NCBI RefSeq assembly: GCF_036194065.1
Contig: NZ_CP108095.1
Coordinates: 6,510,001-6,574,000, forward strand
Direction of reading: 5' to 3'
Length of the DNA: 64,000 nt
Source of the DNA: Streptomyces sp. NBC_00239
Lineage (GTDB): Bacteria; Actinomycetota; Actinomycetes; Streptomycetales; Streptomycetaceae
Positions 11,906-26,428 of this stretch are shown one piece after another. The notes under the pieces are model-generated. The model was not told the origin of the DNA, did no database searches, and saw nothing but the letters and a program-made list of their open reading frames with translations. The position numbers and the translations under genes are program-made. Position 1 is the stretch's first letter. Each line of letters opens with the position of its first letter.

Positions 11906-12478
11906 ATGGACACCCAGACTTCCGATGCGGCCCGCCCCGTCCTCGAGGCTTCCGACATCGCACGGGTACTGACCCGTATCGCCCACGAGATCGTCGAGCG
12001 CGCCAAGGGCGCCGACGACGTGGTGCTCCTCGGCATCCCGACGCGGGGCGTCTTCCTCGCCCGCCGGATCGCCGCCAAGCTCGAAGAGATCACCGGCTCG
12101 AAGATCCCGGTCGGTTCCCTCGACATCACCATGTACCGCGACGATCTGCGGATGAAGCCGGCCCGTGCCATCGGCCGCACCGAGATCCCCGGTGACGACC
12201 TCGACGGCCGCCTCGTCGTCCTCGTCGACGACGTGCTGTTCTCCGGCCGCACCATCCGCGCCGCCCTCGACGCGCTCGGCGACATCGGCCGCCCGCGCGC
12301 GGTGCAGCTCGCCGTCCTCGTCGACCGCGGCCACCGCGAACTGCCGATCCGCGCCGACTACGTCGGCAAGAACCTCCCCACGTCGCTGCGGGAGACCGTC
12401 AAGGTCCTGGTCCAGGAGGAGGACGGCCGCGACGCCGTGCTGCTCGGCCAGCGGACCGAACCGGCCGCCGGGCAGTAG
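11906..12478 (+). CDS. pyrR: bifunctional pyr operon regulator / uracil phosphoribosyltransferase PyrR
   Basis: PyrR senses UMP/UTP, binds pyr mRNA and has weak uracil phosphoribosyltransferase activity. The 190-residue protein has the PRPP-binding loop [22 protein letters not shown] (in two overlapping parts), the [13 protein letters not shown] segment and the basic [11 protein letters not shown] loop typical of PyrR. The strong AAGGAGG site ends 10 bases before the ATG and is inside the PyrR-binding hairpin. It heads the pyrRBC-x-carAB-pyrDF cluster, with 113 bases to pyrB. Confidence 0.96.
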   Translation: MDTQTSDAARPVLEASDIARVLTRIAHEIVERAKGADDVVLLGIPTRGVFLARRIAAKLEEITGSKIPVGSLDITMYRDDLRMKPARAIGRTEIPGDDLDGRLVVLVDDVLFSGRTIRAALDALGDIGRPRAVQLAVLVDRGHRELPIRADYVGKNLPTSLRETVKVLVQEEDGRDAVLLGQRTEPAAGQ

Positions 12479-12591
12479 CCCGCACGAGCAAGGGACCCGC
12501 TCCCCGGCCCCCGGCCGGCCGGACGCAGGGTCCGCGCCGAAGCCTGCCCGCCCGCACCCCAGCTGCCCTCCACTACCCCCGGAGCACCCAG

Positions 12592-13584
12592 ATGAAGCGC
12601 CACCTCATCTCGGCCGCCGACCTCACGCGCGACGACGCCGTCCTCATCCTCGACACCGCCGAGGAGATGGCCCGGATCGCGGACCGGCCGATCAAGAAGC
12701 TGCCCACCCTGCGCGGCCGTACGATCTGCAACCTTTTCTTCGAGGACTCGACCCGCACCCGGATCTCCTTCGAGGCCGCCGAGAAGCGCCTGTCGGCCGA
12801 CGTCATCAACTTCGCGGCCAAGGGCTCCAGCGTCTCCAAGGGCGAGTCCCTGAAGGACACCGCCCAGACCCTGGAGGCCATGGGCGTCGACGCCGTGGTC
12901 ATCCGGCACGGCGCCTCCGGAGCCCCCTACCGGCTCGCGACCTCCGGCTGGATCGACGCGCCCGTCATCAACGCGGGCGACGGCACCCACCAGCACCCCA
13001 CGCAGGCCCTCCTCGACGCCTTCACCATGCGCCGCCGCCTGGTCGGCAAGGACGCACTCGGCCAGGACCTCGCCGGCAAGCGCATCACCATCGTCGGCGA
13101 CGTGCTGCACAGCCGGGTGGCCCGCTCCAACGTCGACCTGCTGCACACCCTCGGCGCCGAGGTCACCCTGGTGGCCCCGCCGACGCTGGTCCCGGTGGGC
13201 GTCGAGACCTGGCCCTGCGAGATCTCGTACGGCCTCGACGAGGTGCTGGCGAAGTCGGACGCGGTGATGATGCTGCGTGTGCAGCGTGAGCGGATGAACG
13301 CCGCCTTCTTCCCGACCGAGCGCGAGTACTCGCGGCGCTACGGCCTCGACGGCCAGCGCATGGCGCGGATGCCCGAGCACGCCATCGTGATGCACCCCGG
13401 CCCGATGGTCCGCGGCATGGAGATCACCGCCGAGGTCGCCGACTCCGACCGCTGCACGGTCATCGAGCAGGTCGCCAACGGCGTGTCCATCCGGATGGCC
13501 GTGCTCTACCTGCTCCTGGGCGGCTCCGAGCCCGCCGTCACCACCACCAGCACGCCCCGCACCGAGGAGACCAAGCAATCATGA
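12592..13584 (+). CDS. pyrB: aspartate carbamoyltransferase catalytic subunit
   Basis: Joins carbamoyl phosphate and aspartate, the first committed pyrimidine step. The 330-residue protein has the carbamoyl-phosphate motif [13 protein letters not shown], the lysine loop [14 protein letters not shown] and [13 protein letters not shown]. No pyrI regulatory chain is visible nearby, as in other Gram-positives. The stop overlaps the pyrC ATG by 4 bases. Confidence 0.97.
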   Translation: MKRHLISAADLTRDDAVLILDTAEEMARIADRPIKKLPTLRGRTICNLFFEDSTRTRISFEAAEKRLSADVINFAAKGSSVSKGESLKDTAQTLEAMGVDAVVIRHGASGAPYRLATSGWIDAPVINAGDGTHQHPTQALLDAFTMRRRLVGKDALGQDLAGKRITIVGDVLHSRVARSNVDLLHTLGAEVTLVAPPTLVPVGVETWPCEISYGLDEVLAKSDAVMMLRVQRERMNAAFFPTEREYSRRYGLDGQRMARMPEHAIVMHPGPMVRGMEITAEVADSDRCTVIEQVANGVSIRMAVLYLLLGGSEPAVTTTSTPRTEETKQS

Positions 13585-14867
13585 GCAAGATCCTGATCCG
13601 TGGCGCGCAGGTTCTCGGTGGCGAGGCGCAGGACGTCCTGATCGACGGCGAGACCATCGCGGAGGTCGGCACGAACCTGTCCGCCGAGGGTGCCGAGGTC
13701 ATCGACGCCGCCGGCCGGGTGCTGCTGCCGGGCCTGGTCGACCTCCACACCCACCTGCGCGAGCCGGGCCGCGAGGACTCCGAGACCGTCCTGACCGGCA
13801 CCCGCGCCGCCGCGAGCGGCGGCTACACCGCCGTGTTCGCCATGGCCAACACGTTCCCCGTCGCCGACACCGCCGGCGTCGTCGAGCAGGTCTACCGCCT
13901 CGGCCAGGAGCACGGCTACTGCGACGTCCAGCCCATCGGCGCCGTCACGGTCGGCCTGGAGGGCAAGCAGCTCGCCGAGCTCGGCGCCATGCACGAGTCG
14001 GCCGCCGGCGTGAAGGTGTTCTCCGACGACGGCAAGTGCGTCCACGACGCGGTCATCATGCGCCGCGCCCTGGAGTACGTGAAGGCCTTCGGCGGCGTCG
14101 TCGCCCAGCACGCCCAGGAGCCCCGCCTCACCGAGGGCGCCCAGATGAACGAGGGCGTCGTCTCCGCCGAGCTCGGCCTCGGCGGCTGGCCCGCCGTCGC
14201 CGAAGAGTCGATCATCGCCCGCGACGTCCTGCTCGCCGAGCACGTCGGCTCCCGCGTGCACATCTGCCACCTCTCGACCGCCGGCTCCGTCGAGATCGTC
14301 CGCTGGGCCAAGTCCCGCGGCATCGACGTGACCGCCGAGGTCACCCCGCACCACCTCCTCCTCACCGACGAGATGGTCCGCTCGTACAACCCGGTCTACA
14401 AGGTCAACCCGCCGCTGCGCACCGAGCGCGACGTCATGGCCCTGCGCGAGGCGCTCGCCGACGGCACGATCGACATCGTCGCCACCGACCACGCCCCGCA
14501 CCCGCACGAGGACAAGGACTGCGAGTGGGCCGCCGCCGCCATGGGCATGGTGGGCCTGGAGACCGCGCTCGCCGTGGTCCAGCAGACGATGGTCGAGACC
14601 GGCCTGCTCGACTGGGCGGGCGTCGCGGAGCGGATGTCCTTCGCCCCCGCGCGCATCGGCCGGCTCGACAACCATGGACGTCCCGTCTCGGCAGGTGAAC
14701 CCGCGAACCTGACCTTGGTCGATACCTCGTACCGTGGTGTCGTGGACCCCGCACACTTCGCCTCCCGCAGCCGCAACACGCCTTACGAGGGCCGTGAGCT
14801 GCCGGGTCGCGTCACTCACACCTTCCTGCGGGGCCGGGCAACGGTCGTGGACGGGAAGCTGGCGTGA
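13581..14867 (+). CDS. pyrC: dihydroorotase
   Basis: Cyclises N-carbamoyl aspartate to dihydroorotate. The 428-residue class I enzyme has the metal motif [10 protein letters not shown], the [10 protein letters not shown] histidines and the [13 protein letters not shown] aspartate motif of the amidohydrolase barrel. The ATG overlaps the pyrB stop and the stop overlaps the GTG of the next gene, so the operon is translationally coupled here. Confidence 0.97.
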   Translation: MSKILIRGAQVLGGEAQDVLIDGETIAEVGTNLSAEGAEVIDAAGRVLLPGLVDLHTHLREPGREDSETVLTGTRAAASGGYTAVFAMANTFPVADTAGVVEQVYRLGQEHGYCDVQPIGAVTVGLEGKQLAELGAMHESAAGVKVFSDDGKCVHDAVIMRRALEYVKAFGGVVAQHAQEPRLTEGAQMNEGVVSAELGLGGWPAVAEESIIARDVLLAEHVGSRVHICHLSTAGSVEIVRWAKSRGIDVTAEVTPHHLLLTDEMVRSYNPVYKVNPPLRTERDVMALREALADGTIDIVATDHAPHPHEDKDCEWAAAAMGMVGLETALAVVQQTMVETGLLDWAGVAERMSFAPARIGRLDNHGRPVSAGEPANLTLVDTSYRGVVDPAHFASRSRNTPYEGRELPGRVTHTFLRGRATVVDGKLA

Positions 14868-15445
14868 CACCTGCAGTAATCCAACTGGCCGCAGAGGCCG
14901 CCGGACGGCAGTCGGCGGAAGTGACCGACTTCGGCGCCCGCATCGCGTGGGTGCTCGGTCTGGTCGTCTTCATCGCCTTCGTGTACTGGCTGATGCGGCA
15001 AGGCTGGAAATGGCGCGGCGCGCTCCAGGGCGACCTGCCCGAGCTGCCCGTCGCGCCGGACGGACTCCCCGCGCACCGGCTGGCCCTCACCGGCCGGTAC
15101 CACGGGTCCACGACGGCCGGCCAGTGGCTGGACCGGATCGTGGCGCACGGCCTGGGCATCCGCAGCCGGGTGGAGCTGACGCTCACCGACGCGGGCCTGG
15201 ACGTGGTGCGGCCGGGGGCCACCGATTTCTTCGTACCGGCCGCGCAGCTGCGCGGCGCCCGCCTCGACAAGGGAATCGCGGGCAAGGTACTCACCGAGGG
15301 CGGTCTGCTCGTCGTCACCTGGGCGCACGGCGACAAGCTGATCGACTCCGGATTCCGCTCCGACCGGGCGGCCGAGCACGCCGCCTGGGTCGAGGCCATC
15401 AATCTCATGAACCAATCCATCACGACGGAAGGCGCCGAACGATGA
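14864..15445 (+). CDS. small membrane-anchored PH-like protein of the pyr operon, function unknown
   Basis: The 193-residue protein has a short extracytoplasmic N terminus and one transmembrane helix at about 27-45 ([18 protein letters not shown]). A soluble cytoplasmic domain of about 140 residues rich in beta strands follows and resembles the bacterial PH-like fold. The gene overlaps pyrC by GTGA and carA by ATGA, so it is locked into the pyrimidine operon. From memory, mycobacteria have an equivalent membrane protein gene between pyrC and carA. No catalytic motif is visible. A role in tethering or modulating pyrimidine enzymes is possible but unproven. Confidence 0.8.
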   Translation: MTPAVIQLAAEAAGRQSAEVTDFGARIAWVLGLVVFIAFVYWLMRQGWKWRGALQGDLPELPVAPDGLPAHRLALTGRYHGSTTAGQWLDRIVAHGLGIRSRVELTLTDAGLDVVRPGATDFFVPAAQLRGARLDKGIAGKVLTEGGLLVVTWAHGDKLIDSGFRSDRAAEHAAWVEAINLMNQSITTEGAER

Positions 15446-16594
15446 CGACCTCCACCAGGGGAGCGAAAGCTCCCGCCGTACTCGTCCTGGAGGACGGCCG
15501 GATCTTCCGCGGCCGCGCCTACGGGGCCGTGGGGGAGACCTTCGGCGAGGCCGTGTTCTCCACCGGCATGACCGGCTACCAGGAGACCCTCACCGACCCG
15601 TCGTACCACCGCCAGGTCGTCGTGATGACCGCCCCGCACGTGGGCAACACCGGCGTCAACGACGAGGACCCCGAGTCCTCCCGCATCTGGGTGAGCGGCT
15701 ACGTCGTCCGCGACCCCGCCCGCATCCCCTCGAACTGGCGCTCCCAGCGCACGCTCGACGAGGAGCTGGAGCGCCAGGGCGTCGTCGGCATCTCCGGCAT
15801 CGACACCCGCGCCCTCACCCGCCACCTGCGCGAGCGCGGCGCCATGCGCGTCGGCATCTTCTCCGGCGAGGCCTGGAAGGGCGTCCGGGACGAGGCCCTG
15901 CTGGCCAAGGTGCAGAACGCGCCCCAGATGAAGGGCGCCGACCTCTCCGCAGAGGTCGCGACCAAGGAGGCGTACGTCGTCCCCGCGATCGGCGAGAAGA
16001 AGTTCACCGTCGCCGCGATCGACCTGGGCATCAAGGGCATGACCCCGCACCGGATGGCCGAGCGCGGCATCGAGGTGCACGTGCTCCCCGCCACCTCCAC
16101 CGTCGAGGACGTCTACGCCGTCAACCCGGACGGCGTGTTCTTCTCGAACGGCCCCGGCGACCCGGCCACCGCCGACCACGCGGTCTCCGTGATGAAGGGC
16201 GTGCTGGAGCGCAGGACGCCGCTCTTCGGCATCTGCTTCGGCAACCAGATCCTGGGCCGCGCGCTCGGCTTCGGCACGTACAAGCTGAAGTACGGCCACC
16301 GCGGCATCAACCAGCCGGTGCAGGACCGTACGACCGGCAAGGTCGAGGTCACCGCGCACAACCACGGCTTCGCCGTCGACGCCCCGCTGGACAAGGTGTC
16401 CGACACCCCGTTCGGCCGCGCCGAGGTCTCCCACGTCTGCCTCAACGACGACGTGGTGGAGGGCCTGCGGCTGCTCGACCAGCCGGCCTTCAGCGTCCAG
16501 TACCACCCCGAGGCGGCGGCCGGCCCGCACGACGCCGCCTACCTCTTCGACCGCTTCACGTCTTTGATGGACACCGCCCAGATGGAGGCCGATC

Positions 16595-16602
<8 letters not shown>
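15442..16602 (+). CDS. carA: carbamoyl-phosphate synthase small (glutaminase) subunit
   Basis: Supplies ammonia from glutamine to CarB. The 386-residue protein has the CarA-specific N-terminal domain ([17 protein letters not shown], then [15 protein letters not shown]). Its class I glutaminase domain carries the nucleophile Cys in [16 protein letters not shown] and the His-Glu pair in [11 protein letters not shown]. It starts in a 4-base overlap with the preceding gene and overlaps carB by 8 bases. Confidence 0.97.
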
Positions 16603-19912
<3,310 letters not shown>

Positions 19913-19927
19913 CAGCCCGTCCGAAGC

Positions 19928-19961
19928 AGGGGGACACCGGTTGACCAACGGGTGTCCCCCT
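19928..19961 (+). terminator. 11-bp hairpin between carB and pyrD (partial terminator or attenuator)
   Basis: AGGGGGACACC (19928-19938) pairs exactly with 19951-19961 across a 12-base loop, followed by TCTTC. It lies inside the pyr gene cluster, 15 bases after carB and 31 bases before the pyrD start. It may lower or gate expression of pyrD-pyrF, or mark a separate unit. Confidence 0.55.
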
Positions 19962-19992
19962 CTTCATGACCGCACAAGGGATATTTCGGACG

Positions 19993-21098
<1,106 letters not shown>

Positions 21099-21102
<4 letters not shown>

Positions 21103-21941
21103 CCCTCGAACCGTTCGGCACCCGTCTGCGCTCCGCCATGGACGAGCGCGGCCCGCTGTGCGTGGGCATCGACCCGCACGCCGCCCTGCTGTCCTCCTGG
21201 GGCCTGAACGACGACATCGCGGGCCTGGAGCGGTTCTCCCGCACGGTGGTGGAGGCCCTCGCCGACCAGGTCGCCGTCTTCAAGCCGCAGGCCGCCTTCT
21301 TCGAGCGGTTCGGCTCCCGCGGCGTCGCCGTGCTGGAGCGGACCGTCGCCGACGCGCGCGCCGCCGGGACCCTCGTCCTCATGGACGCCAAGCGCGGCGA
21401 CATCGGCTCCACCATGGCCGCGTACGCCGAGACCTTCCTGCGCAAGGACTCCCCGCTGTTCTCGGACGCCCTGACGGTCTCGCCCTACCTGGGCTACGGC
21501 TCGCTCAAGCCGGCCGTCGACCTGGCCCGGGAGTCGGGCGCGGGCCTGTTCGTGCTGGCCCTGACCTCCAACCCGGAGGGCGCCGAGGTCCAGCGGGCCG
21601 TGCGCGAGGACGGCCGGACCATCGGTGCGACCATGCTCGCCCACCTGGCCGAGGAGAACGCGGGCGCCGCCCCGATGGGCTCCTTCGGCGCGGTGGTCGG
21701 CGCCACCCTCGGAGACCTGTCCTCCTTCGACCTGGACATCAACGGGCCGCTGCTCGCCCCGGGCATCGGCGCCCAGGGCGCCACGGCCGCCGACCTCCCG
21801 GCCGTCTTCGGCGCGGCCGTGCGCAACGTGGTGCCGAACGTCTCCCGCGGCGTGCTCCGGCACGGCCCGGACGCCGCCGCCCTGCGCGCCTCGGCGGCCG
21901 CCTTCGCCGAAGAGATCCGCGAGGCCGTCGCCGACGCCTGA
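21099..21941 (+). CDS. pyrF: orotidine 5'-phosphate decarboxylase, type 2
   Basis: Decarboxylates OMP to UMP, the last step of the pathway. The 280-residue protein is of the longer type 2 class found in actinobacteria. It has [12 protein letters not shown] near the N terminus, the catalytic motif [13 protein letters not shown] and [14 protein letters not shown] sequence ([10 protein letters not shown]) near the phosphate site. The GTG start overlaps pyrD by 4 bases. A 393-base gap with no gene follows. Confidence 0.96.
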
Positions 21942-22334
21942 GGCACGTACTGCGGGCCGGCCCGGGTGTGACCTCGCTCACGGAACCCGGCCGCGCCCGC
22001 GCACGGCCGCGGCGACCTGCGCAATGGCCCCGGAAGCCACCCGATCGGCGGCTTCGCGCACCCGACGGGGTCCGCCGGTCGCACCACTTGGCGAATTACC
22101 CGGCCAAAACCGGGGTGTTTTGTCGGTGATGTACGGTTCGGTAGAGGCTGACCAGGACTTTTCGTTCGTTCTCGCTGACTGGAGCGGCCTTGGCCGCTAG
22201 TCTCCGACGCAGAGCCAACGAGCAGATCTCCTGCTGGGAGGCTCGCCCGGTGTGGTGCCCCAAAGTTCCGCCAGGTGCCGCGAAGGTCCACGCCGGTCCG
22301 TATCCGACAGTTCGACATCCGAGGTGACGTAGGC
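21942..22334 (+). other. 393-base intergenic region: pyrF end to sihF, probable long sihF leader
   Basis: No supported gene lies here. A short stem CCCGG/CCGGG (22099-22114) followed by GTGTTTTG could end pyrF transcription. Further right, AGCGGCC TT GGCCGCT (22184-22199) is a perfect 7-bp hairpin. TTGTCG (22120-22125) and the TAG-containing sequences after it are weak promoter-like elements. The rest is a GC-moderate leader running up to the sihF GTG, with no recognisable riboswitch. Confidence 0.5.
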
Positions 22335-22658
22335 GTGGCTCTTCCGCCCCTTACCCCTGAACAGCGCGCAGCCGCGCTCGAAAAGGCCGCCGCGGCTCGC
22401 CGGGAGCGGGCCGAGGTGAAGAATCGACTCAAGCACTCCGGCGCCTCCCTGCACGAGGTCATCAAGCAGGGGCAGGAGAACGACGTCATCGGCAAGATGA
22501 AGGTCTCCGCGCTCCTGGAATCCCTGCCGGGCGTGGGCAAGGTCCGCGCCAAGCAGCTCATGGAACGTCTCGGCATCTCCGAGTCCCGCCGTGTGCGAGG
22601 TCTCGGTTCCAACCAGATCGCCTCCCTGGAGCGCGAGTTCGGCGGTGGCGGCGCCTGA
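22335..22658 (+). CDS. sihF: integration host factor sIHF (actinobacterial nucleoid protein)
   Basis: Actinobacterial IHF is unrelated to E. coli IHF. It binds DNA without sequence specificity, affects topology, and is essential in mycobacteria. The 107-residue length equals that recalled for the S. coelicolor protein. The product starts at GTG ([18 protein letters not shown]), has a basic long helix ([15 protein letters not shown]), and then a helix-two-turn-helix-like segment with [18 protein letters not shown]. The start follows GAGGTGACGTAGGC. It lies 61 bases before gmk. Confidence 0.95.
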   Translation: MALPPLTPEQRAAALEKAAAARRERAEVKNRLKHSGASLHEVIKQGQENDVIGKMKVSALLESLPGVGKVRAKQLMERLGISESRRVRGLGSNQIASLEREFGGGGA

Positions 22659-22682
22659 AGCGCCGCCTGAAGTTCGTCCGGT

Positions 22683-22704
22683 GTTCTCGGGCAGTCCCGA
22701 GAAC
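22683..22704 (+). other. 9-bp hairpin just upstream of gmk
   Basis: GTTCTCGGG (22683-22691) pairs exactly with CCCGAGAAC (22696-22704) over a 4-base loop. It lies between sihF and gmk, followed within 4 bases by GATAAT (22708-22713), which resembles a -10 element. It could terminate sihF transcripts or shape a gmk promoter. Confidence 0.5.
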
Positions 22705-22719
22705 CGGGATAATCGCTTC

Positions 22720-23283
22720 ATGGCAGCAGAGGTTCGTCCGCGGCTGACCGTGCTCTCCGGCCCCTCAGGGGTGGGCAAGAGCACGGTCGTCGCGCATATG
22801 CGCAAGGTTCACCCCGAGGTCTGGCTCTCGGTGTCGGCCACCACCCGCAAGCCGCGGCCCGGTGAGCGGCACGGAGTCCACTACTTCTTCGTCAACGACG
22901 ACGAGTTCGACAAGCTGATCGCCAATGGCGAGCTGCTGGAGTGGGCCGAGTTCGCGGGCAACCGCTACGGCACTCCCCGGAGCGCCGTACTGGAACGCCT
23001 GGAAAACGGCGAGCCGGTGTTGCTGGAGATCGACTTGCAGGGCGCCCGGCTGGTCCGGAAGTCCATGCCGGAGGCCCAGCTGGTCTTCCTGGCCCCGCCG
23101 AGCTGGGACGAGTTGGTCCGCCGGCTCACCGGTCGCGGCACCGAGGCCCCCGAGGTCATCGAGCGCCGCCTGGCGGCCGCGAAGATCGAACTCGCGGCCG
23201 AATCCGAGTTCGACACCACCCTTGTCAACACCTCCGTCGAGGACGTAGCACGCGAGCTGCTAGCCTTGATGGAAGTTGTTTGA
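22720..23283 (+). CDS. gmk: guanylate kinase
   Basis: Phosphorylates GMP to GDP. The 187-residue protein has P-loop [11 protein letters not shown], the GMP-binding [19 protein letters not shown] region and the lid segment with [18 protein letters not shown]. The ATG at 22720 has no clear ribosome binding site, and GATAAT ends only 7 bases before it, so a leaderless transcript is possible. A GTG at 22681 would add 13 residues. gmk-rpoZ adjacency is conserved in many bacteria. Confidence 0.94.
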   Translation: MAAEVRPRLTVLSGPSGVGKSTVVAHMRKVHPEVWLSVSATTRKPRPGERHGVHYFFVNDDEFDKLIANGELLEWAEFAGNRYGTPRSAVLERLENGEPVLLEIDLQGARLVRKSMPEAQLVFLAPPSWDELVRRLTGRGTEAPEVIERRLAAAKIELAAESEFDTTLVNTSVEDVARELLALMEVV

Positions 23284-23311
23284 TCTTTTACCCATCTTCG
23301 GAAGGTAGAGC

Positions 23312-23584
23312 GTGTCCTCTTCCATCACCGCGCCCGAGGGCATCATCAACCCGCCGATCGACGAGCTGCTCGAGGCCACGGACTCGAAGTACAGCCTCGT
23401 TATCTACGCGGCCAAGCGGGCGCGTCAGATCAACGCGTACTACTCGCAGCTCGGTGAGGGCCTGCTGGAGTACGTCGGTCCGCTGGTGGACACCCACGTC
23501 CACGAGAAGCCGCTTTCGATCGCGCTCCGCGAGATCAACGCGGGTCTGCTCACGTCCGAGGCCATCGAGGCCCCGCCCACGTAA
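23312..23584 (+). CDS. rpoZ: RNA polymerase omega subunit
   Basis: Omega helps fold and hold the beta-prime subunit of RNA polymerase. The 90-residue protein starts at GTG ([20 protein letters not shown]) and has the conserved [20 protein letters not shown] segment of omega. The C-terminal [14 protein letters not shown] helps lock onto beta-prime. GAAGGTAGAG precedes the start. It lies 28 bases after gmk and is followed by a strong hairpin. Confidence 0.97.
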   Translation: MSSSITAPEGIINPPIDELLEATDSKYSLVIYAAKRARQINAYYSQLGEGLLEYVGPLVDTHVHEKPLSIALREINAGLLTSEAIEAPPT

Positions 23585-23605
23585 GCAGGCACAGATTCCT
23601 TCGCG

Positions 23606-23636
23606 ACAGGCCCGGCAGTGACACTGCCGGGCCTGT
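23606..23636 (+). terminator. hairpin after rpoZ
   Basis: ACAGGCCCGGCAGTG (23606-23620) is the exact inverse complement of 23622-23636, folding as a stem of about 13 bp with a short loop. It lies 22 bases after rpoZ and 43 bases before the coaBC start, a likely terminator for gmk-rpoZ. Confidence 0.8.
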
Positions 23637-23678
23637 GGTGTGTCATGTCGTAGGTACGAGTCGAGTCCGGGAGATGCA

Positions 23679-24884
23679 GTGGGCAAGCCGAAGGTCGTGC
23701 TGGGTGTCAGCGGCGGGATCGCCGCCTACAAGGCCTGTGAGCTGCTGCGGCGGCTGACCGAGTCCGGACACCACGTCCGCGTGGTGCCCACCGCGTCGTC
23801 CCTGCACTTCGTCGGCGAGGCCACCTGGGCTGCGCTCTCCGGCAACCCGGCGTCCACCGAGGTCTGGGAGACCGTCCACGAGGTCCCGCACGTACGGATC
23901 GGCCAGGGCGCCGACCTCGTGGTGGTGGCGCCCGCGACCGCGGACATGCTCGCCAAGGCCGCCCACGGCCTCGCGGACGACCTCCTCACCAACACGCTGC
24001 TCACCGCGCGCTGCCCGGTGGTCTTCGCCCCCGCCATGCACACCGAGATGTGGGAGCACCCCGCCACCCGGGAGAACGTGGCCACCCTGCGCCGCCGCGG
24101 CGCGATCGTCATCGAGCCCGCCGTCGGCCGCCTCACCGGCGTCGACACCGGCAAGGGCCGGCTGCCCGACCCCGAGGAGATCTTCGAGATCTGCCGGCGG
24201 GTCCTCGCGCGCGGGCCGCAGCCGGAGCGCGACCTGGCCGGCCGGCACGTGGTGATCAGCGCCGGCGGCACCCGGGAGCCGCTCGACCCGGTCCGCTTCC
24301 TCGGCAACCGGTCCTCCGGCAAGCAGGGCTACGCGCTGGCCCGTACGGCCGTCGCGCGCGGGGCCAGGGTCACCCTGGTGTCGGCGAACGCCGCCCTGCC
24401 CGACCCGGCGGGCGCCGATGTCGTGCGCGTCGGGACCGCCGTACAGCTGCGCGAGGCGGTCCTCAAGGCCGCCGCGGACGCCGACGCCGTGGTGATGGCC
24501 GCGGCCGTCGCGGACTTCCGGCCCGCCGAATACGTCACAGGGAAGATCAAGAAGAAGGACGGCGAGGAGCCGGCCCCGGTCGCGCTCGTACGGAATCCGG
24601 ACATCCTGGCCGAGGTCTCGGCCGACCGGGCCCGCCCCGGACAGGTCGTCGTCGGCTTCGCCGCCGAGACCGATCACGTGCTCGCCAACGGCTGGGCCAA
24701 GCTGCGCCGCAAGGGCTGCGACCTCCTGGTGGTCAACGAGGTCGGAGAATCCAAGACTTTCGGATCAGAGGAAAACGAAGCTGTGATCCTTGGTTCCGAT
24801 GGCGCCGAGACCCCTGTTCCTTACGGCCCCAAGGAAGACCTCGCCGACACCGTCTGGGACCTCGTCGCCCCCCGACTTGCCTGA
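23679..24884 (+). CDS. coaBC: bifunctional phosphopantothenoylcysteine decarboxylase / phosphopantothenate-cysteine ligase
   Basis: Two steps of coenzyme A synthesis in one 401-residue chain. The N-terminal flavoprotein (CoaC) half starts VVLGVSGGIAAYKACELLRRL and includes the PAMHTEMWEHPATREN segment, matching the PxMNxxMW active-site motif with His for Asn. The C-terminal ligase (CoaB) half starts near residue 190 (HVVISAGGTREPLDPVRFL) and includes AAVADFRPAEYV followed by the lysine-rich KIKKKDG. The GTG at 23679 follows GGGAG and gives a normal N terminus. Confidence 0.95.
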   Translation: MGKPKVVLGVSGGIAAYKACELLRRLTESGHHVRVVPTASSLHFVGEATWAALSGNPASTEVWETVHEVPHVRIGQGADLVVVAPATADMLAKAAHGLADDLLTNTLLTARCPVVFAPAMHTEMWEHPATRENVATLRRRGAIVIEPAVGRLTGVDTGKGRLPDPEEIFEICRRVLARGPQPERDLAGRHVVISAGGTREPLDPVRFLGNRSSGKQGYALARTAVARGARVTLVSANAALPDPAGADVVRVGTAVQLREAVLKAAADADAVVMAAAVADFRPAEYVTGKIKKKDGEEPAPVALVRNPDILAEVSADRARPGQVVVGFAAETDHVLANGWAKLRRKGCDLLVVNEVGESKTFGSEENEAVILGSDGAETPVPYGPKEDLADTVWDLVAPRLA

Positions 24885-25137
24885 ATCGAACAGGCAGTTG
24901 GCGGAGTCGCCGCAGTGGGGCCGCCGGGCGGCGCGCCCCGCACGGCGGCCCTTGTTCAGCGCGTTGCGGGTGGGCCAGAATGGAGTGCCGCAGGTCACAG
25001 CGCTCCCATCAGGCGAGACGCGTGGTCCGGTGCACGGCAGTGACCGATAAACTGAACGTGGGACCAGGCCGGGAGCAGCCTCCGGTACGGTGCCGTCAAA
25101 TGATCAGCCAGCAGCCGCTGCAACCCCAGGGAGCGAT

Positions 25138-26346
<1,209 letters not shown>

Positions 26347-26357
26347 GACGATCTGCC

Positions 26358-26396
26358 CCGTACGGCCCCGGACCCCTCAGGTCCGGGGCCGTACGG
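26358..26396 (+). terminator. 17-bp perfect hairpin after metK
   Basis: Arms 26358-26374 and 26380-26396 pair exactly around a 5-base loop, starting 12 bases after the metK stop and ending 32 bases before the priA start. Confidence 0.8.
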
Positions 26397-26428
26397 CGTT
26401 GTCGGCGCCGTTTGGTAAGAATGCGGGT

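Noticed and set aside
19966..19992. Upstream ATG for pyrD adding 9 residues
   Set aside because: It sits 5 bases after a hairpin, lacks a ribosome binding site and does not match the usual N terminus; 19,993 has AAGGGA upstream.
22129..22200. 23-codon plus-strand frame in the sihF leader
   Set aside because: No ribosome binding site, no recognisable relative; could be revisited if ribosome profiling is available.
24885..25137. SAM riboswitch ahead of metK
   Set aside because: I looked for SAM-I, SAM-II and SAM-IV core motifs and saw none; a covariance model search would settle this.
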